From: Gammaproteobacteria bacterium
GTDB lineage: Bacteria > Pseudomonadota > Gammaproteobacteria > GRL18
Direction: 5' to 3'
Assembly: GCA_028571885.1 (NCBI GenBank)
Contig: JAPVVU010000107.1
Location: 1-9,263 of the forward strand
DNA: 9,263 nucleotides
Positions within the stretch are counted from its first letter, which is position 1; each line of letters starts with the position of its first letter. This document shows, piece by piece, positions 6,749 to 9,263 of the stretch. A program made the position numbers and the translations under genes. A model generated the notes under the pieces. The model had not been told where the DNA came from. It saw nothing but the letters and a program-made list of their open reading frames with translations, and searched no databases.

Positions 6749-7967
6749 TGAGATACTGAAGCCCCCGTTCGGTTGGTTTGATGTGGTGCAGATGCCACTC
6801 AATTAATCCCAGTTCAACAGCCTGTTTTAGTCCTGCCTCAATTTGAGTAATAGGAAGGCCGGTCTGCCGGTAAAATAATTCACTGTCAAAACCGCCGGTT
6901 AAACGACTGGCGTTAAGCATAAACTCAAAACCTATATCATGGCGGGAAAGTTGTTGTTCTCCTCCAATCATAGCGGATAAAGAGCCTTGAGCCAATAACG
7001 AGCCTTCAGCTAATACAGAGCCTTCAGCTGATAAAGAGCCTTCAGCCGATAAAAAGCCGTTCATATAGCTTTGAGGGTGCTTTACTTTCCAGCGACGAGT
7101 AATTGTTTGTCGTGCGGCATCACTTATTTTTCCATGTGCCCCTGCGCCAATCCCCAGGTAATCACCAAATTGCCAATAGTTTAAATTATGTGCGCATTGT
7201 TTATCTGCCCTGGCATAAGCTGATACTTCATAATGGTGAAAACCAGCATCTGCTAACAAATGCTGACACTGGCTCTGCATCTCATAGCTAAGATCATCAT
7301 CGGGCAAGCTGGGAGGCTGACTGGCAAACAGAGTATTAGGCTCCAGTGTTAATTGATAATGTGAAAGATGCGTGGTTTCAAAAGCAATGGCCTGTTGTAT
7401 ATCATCAATAGCACTTTTTAGAGTTTGCCCGGGCAGTGCATACATTAAATCCAGATTGATATTATCAAATCCAGCCTGCTGCGCACGTTCAATTGCCTGC
7501 CGAGCTTGCTGGCCGTTATGAATACGGCCGATTTTTTCTAATAGCTGATCATCAAAACTCTGGATACCCATTGAAAGTCGATTGATTCCGGCGCTGCGAA
7601 ATTCGGCAAATTTTATTTGATCCACAGTACCTGGATTTGCTTCCATGGTGATTTCTGCCATAGGAGACACTTTAAGACGAGCATGAATCTGGCTTAATAA
7701 GTGCTGCATTGCTTCAGGCTGGATTAAACTGGGGGTTCCGCCGCCAATAAATATGCTTTGTATGGTTCTGCCCCAGATATCGGGTAATTCCTGCTCCAGA
7801 TCGTTGATCAGTGCTGTGACATATTGCTCATCACGCTGCTGGTCATTCCTTTGGTTACTGCTGCAGGGAACGGCGTGAGAATTAAAGTCGCAGTAAGGAC
7901 ATTTTTGGGCGCACCACGGGTAGTGAATATAGAGTGATAATGGCGGTAGTGTGGTAAAGTTTAACAT
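6723..7967 (-). CDS. hemW: Radical-SAM heme chaperone HemW
   Basis: HemW (once annotated as oxygen-independent coproporphyrinogen oxidase) binds heme and a [4Fe-4S] cluster and delivers heme to respiratory proteins. The radical-SAM motif CAQKCPYC gives Cys19, Cys23 and Cys26 in the CxxxCxxC spacing typical of HemW; the extra cysteine of true HemN is absent, and Phe28 follows. GGGTP at 75-79 is the SAM-binding glycine motif, and HNLNYW at 260-265 matches the conserved HemW heme-region segment. The ATG at 7967 lines up with the family start, though no good Shine-Dalgarno is visible. At 414 residues it is about 36 longer than E. coli HemW, mostly because of five hexapeptide repeats at residues 305-334 and a Gln/Asn/Arg-rich insertion near 37-47. 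First gene of an operon with nnr and the PqiA-domain gene. Confidence 0.95.
   Translation of the reverse strand: MLNFTTLPPLSLYIHYPWCAQKCPYCDFNSHAVPCSSNQRNDQQRDEQYVTALINDLEQELPDIWGRTIQSIFIGGGTPSLIQPEAMQHLLSQIHARLKVSPMAEITMEANPGTVDQIKFAEFRSAGINRLSMGIQSFDDQLLEKIGRIHNGQQARQAIERAQQAGFDNINLDLMYALPGQTLKSAIDDIQQAIAFETTHLSHYQLTLEPNTLFASQPPSLPDDDLSYEMQSQCQHLLADAGFHHYEVSAYARADKQCAHNLNYWQFGDYLGIGAGAHGKISDAARQTITRRWKVKHPQSYMNGFLSAEGSLSAEGSVLAEGSLLAQGSLSAMIGGEQQLSRHDIGFEFMLNASRLTGGFDSELFYRQTGLPITQIEAGLKQAVELGLIEWHLHHIKPTERGLQYLNELQAIFL
6971..7060. repeat. Five 18-bp tandem repeats inside hemW
   Basis: Units begin at 6971, 6989, 7007, 7025 and 7043, with plus-strand consensus CAGCTGATAAAGAGCCTT and a few differences per unit. 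On the minus strand they encode five hexapeptides: FLSAEG, SLSAEG, SVLAEG, SLLAQG and SLSAMI. They lie between the radical-SAM core and the C-terminal HemW domain, where the E. coli protein has only a short linker. The 18-bp length preserves the reading frame for any copy number. Confidence 0.92.
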
Positions 7968-7978
7968 CAGTTTATTCT

Positions 7979-8006
7979 ACTATATTTTTTATGAAATAGT
8001 TTTCCA
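7979..8006 (-). promoter_or_regulatory. Candidate sigma-70 promoter for the hemW operon
   Basis: Read on the minus strand, TGGAAA (8006-8001, four of six matches to TTGACA) is followed after 16 bases by TATAGT (7984-7979, five of six matches to TATAAT). Transcription would begin roughly 5 bases before the hemW ATG at 7967, giving a very short leader, which agrees with the lack of a Shine-Dalgarno. It is a consensus match only. Confidence 0.35.
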
Positions 8007-8055
8007 CAGAATAATTTTTCACATAAGAGCCCTGTTTTCAGCAATCTGGAAAATG

Positions 8056-9135
8056 ATGAAAAAGATCATTCACATTGATATGGATGCTTTCTTTGCCTCG
8101 GTTGAGCAACGGGATAATCCGGCTTTGCGCAATAGACCCGTTGTGGTCGGCGGTGATCCCAACAGCAGAGGTGTGGTGGCGGCTGCCAGTTATGAAGCAA
8201 GACAGTTTGGTATTCATTCTGCAATGCCCTGCTCACAGGCATATCGAAAATGTCCTCAGGCAGCTTTTGTGAAACCAAGATTTGAAGCATATCGTGAAGT
8301 ATCACAGCAGATCCATGCTATTTTTGTACAATACAGTGATTTAATTGAACCATTATCATTAGATGAAGCCTATCTGGATGTGACCGAAAATAAGCTCAAC
8401 AACCCTTCTGCTACTCGTATTGCTCAGGCTATTCGCCGGAAAATTAAACAAACAACAGGCTTAACAGCTTCAGCGGGTGTGTCTTATAATAAATTTATTG
8501 CCAAAATAGCATCAGATATTAATAAACCCGACGGTATAAAAGTTGTGCTTCCCGAAGATGGTGAAGCCTTTGTTGCCAAACTGTCTATTGGTCAGTTTTA
8601 CGGGATTGGTCAGGCAACAGAGAAAAAAATGAGGGCCATGGATATCGAAAATGGTGCACAATTGAAACAGAAATCATTAGATTTTCTAGTGCAGAATTTT
8701 GGCAAGGCGGGCGCCTTTTATTATCAGATTGCCCGCGGCATTGACAAACGGGAGGTCAACAGCACTCGAATTAGAAAATCATTAGGCAGTGAAACGACTT
8801 TCTCAGTTGATATTTTAAATCGTGAGGAATTATTAAAATACTTGTCACATCTTGTTAAAGAAGTAAGTGAGGACTTACTAAAAAAGAAAATAAAAGGTAA
8901 AACCATTACCCTGAAAGTCAAATTTGACGATTTTGTTCAAGTGACTCGGAGCAAGACAGTTGAGCGCAGAATAAATGACTATGATAGCATCTATTCACTG
9001 TGTAAAATGTTACTCTCCAGGACTGAAGCAGGTCAGAGAAAAGTCAGACTATTAGGGGTGAGTCTCTCATCCTTTGCTGAAAAAAGTGCAATGCAGCAGC
9101 TGGAATTGGATTTATCGCACAATATAAAAGCTTAA
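8056..9135 (+). CDS. dinB: DNA polymerase IV (Y-family translesion polymerase)
   Basis: Error-prone Y-family polymerase that copies past damaged bases. From the ATG at 8056 it has 359 residues (E. coli 351) and begins MKKIIHIDMDAFFASVEQRD as the family does. Catalytic metal ligands are Asp8 and, in SLDEAYLD, Asp103 and Glu104. Phe12-Phe13 hold the steric-gate position that excludes ribonucleotides. LTASAGVSYNKFIAKIASD follows in the palm, then the thumb and the little-finger domain (KFDDF near 295). QLELDL near the C-terminus fits the beta-clamp-binding motif, so clamp recruitment is probably intact. An open frame back to 7951 would add 35 hydrophobic residues and overlap hemW; TGGA before 8056 and the family alignment support the shorter start. 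An ATG directly upstream at 8053 is equally possible. No LexA-type operator is seen upstream. Confidence 0.96.
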   Translation: MKKIIHIDMDAFFASVEQRDNPALRNRPVVVGGDPNSRGVVAAASYEARQFGIHSAMPCSQAYRKCPQAAFVKPRFEAYREVSQQIHAIFVQYSDLIEPLSLDEAYLDVTENKLNNPSATRIAQAIRRKIKQTTGLTASAGVSYNKFIAKIASDINKPDGIKVVLPEDGEAFVAKLSIGQFYGIGQATEKKMRAMDIENGAQLKQKSLDFLVQNFGKAGAFYYQIARGIDKREVNSTRIRKSLGSETTFSVDILNREELLKYLSHLVKEVSEDLLKKKIKGKTITLKVKFDDFVQVTRSKTVERRINDYDSIYSLCKMLLSRTEAGQRKVRLLGVSLSSFAEKSAMQQLELDLSHNIKA

Positions 9136-9152
9136 GAGCAGATATATACCCA

Positions 9153-9263
9153 TGATACTTGAAAATGCAGACTTCGTTATTTTAACTTAAAGCCTCAATC
9201 ATGTAGTGCTTATACACTCAATCGGCTCTAAGTCAAAATGCCTCGCTGCATTTCCAAGTATCA
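9153..9263. repeat. Second palindromic repeat, reaching the window edge
   Basis: TGATACTTGAAAATGCAG at 9153-9170 is the reverse complement of 9246-9263 with one mismatch in 18. Further in, ATTTTAACTTAAAGCC at 9179-9194 pairs with 9224-9239 with two mismatches in 16. Between them lie short inner pairs such as AGTG at 9205-9208 and CACT at 9215-9218. The right arm stops exactly at the last base of the window, so the repeat may continue. It starts 18 bases after the dinB stop. It carries no gene and does not resemble the element at 4312-4485; it looks like a dispersed intergenic palindrome or MITE and could also end dinB transcripts. Confidence 0.75.

Noticed and set aside
6749..6802. TTG start adding 18 residues to Nnr
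   Set aside because: It lies deeper inside hemW, has no family match and uses a rare start; the ATG at 6748 is simpler.
6971..7060. CRISPR-like array
   Set aside because: Units of 18 bp are directly adjacent with no spacers and are in frame inside hemW.
7951..8055. N-terminal extension of dinB with a hydrophobic segment
   Set aside because: Upstream codons overlap hemW and do not match the family, which begins at the MKKIIHIDMD segment.

Overview
The window reads as chromosomal DNA of an AT-leaning gammaproteobacterium. The closest relatives I can recall for its core proteins are the Escherichia coli types: DNA polymerase II, OxyR, the fused NAD(P)H-hydrate repair enzyme, HemW and DNA polymerase IV. 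Those calls rest on motifs and remembered family sequences, because no search could be run. No tRNA, rRNA, CRISPR array, transposase gene or phage gene was found.

Layout, left to right. (1) Positions 1-1471, minus strand: oxyR followed by the N-terminal part of polB, whose start codon overlaps the oxyR stop by 8 bp. polB runs off the left edge. (2) Positions 1472-1756: an AT-rich divergent regulatory gap. (3) Positions 1757-2503, plus strand: an unrecognised exported protein with five cysteines in its mature part. (4) Positions 2579-4281, minus strand: a two-gene unit that overlaps by one base, encoding a periplasmic thioredoxin-fold protein (CGYC) and then an exported beta-propeller-like protein. 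(5) Positions 4312-4485: a 174-bp nested palindrome resembling a miniature inverted-repeat element, able to fold as a three-way junction. (6) Positions 4602-7967, minus strand: a tight operon hemW - nnr - PqiA-domain membrane protein. (7) Positions 8056-9135, plus strand: dinB, divergent from hemW. (8) Positions 9153-9263: a second, unrelated palindromic repeat, cut by or ending at the window edge.

Taken together the known genes suit damage and stress handling. OxyR senses peroxide, Pol II and Pol IV are translesion or repair polymerases, Nnr repairs hydrated NAD(P)H, HemW handles heme with a radical-SAM cluster, and a PqiA-type protein sits in the envelope. There is no clear new defence or mobile system. 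The most unusual material is structural: two different palindromic elements, an 18-bp tandem repeat inside hemW, a 6-bp tandem repeat inside polB, and the uncharacterised thioredoxin/propeller pair.
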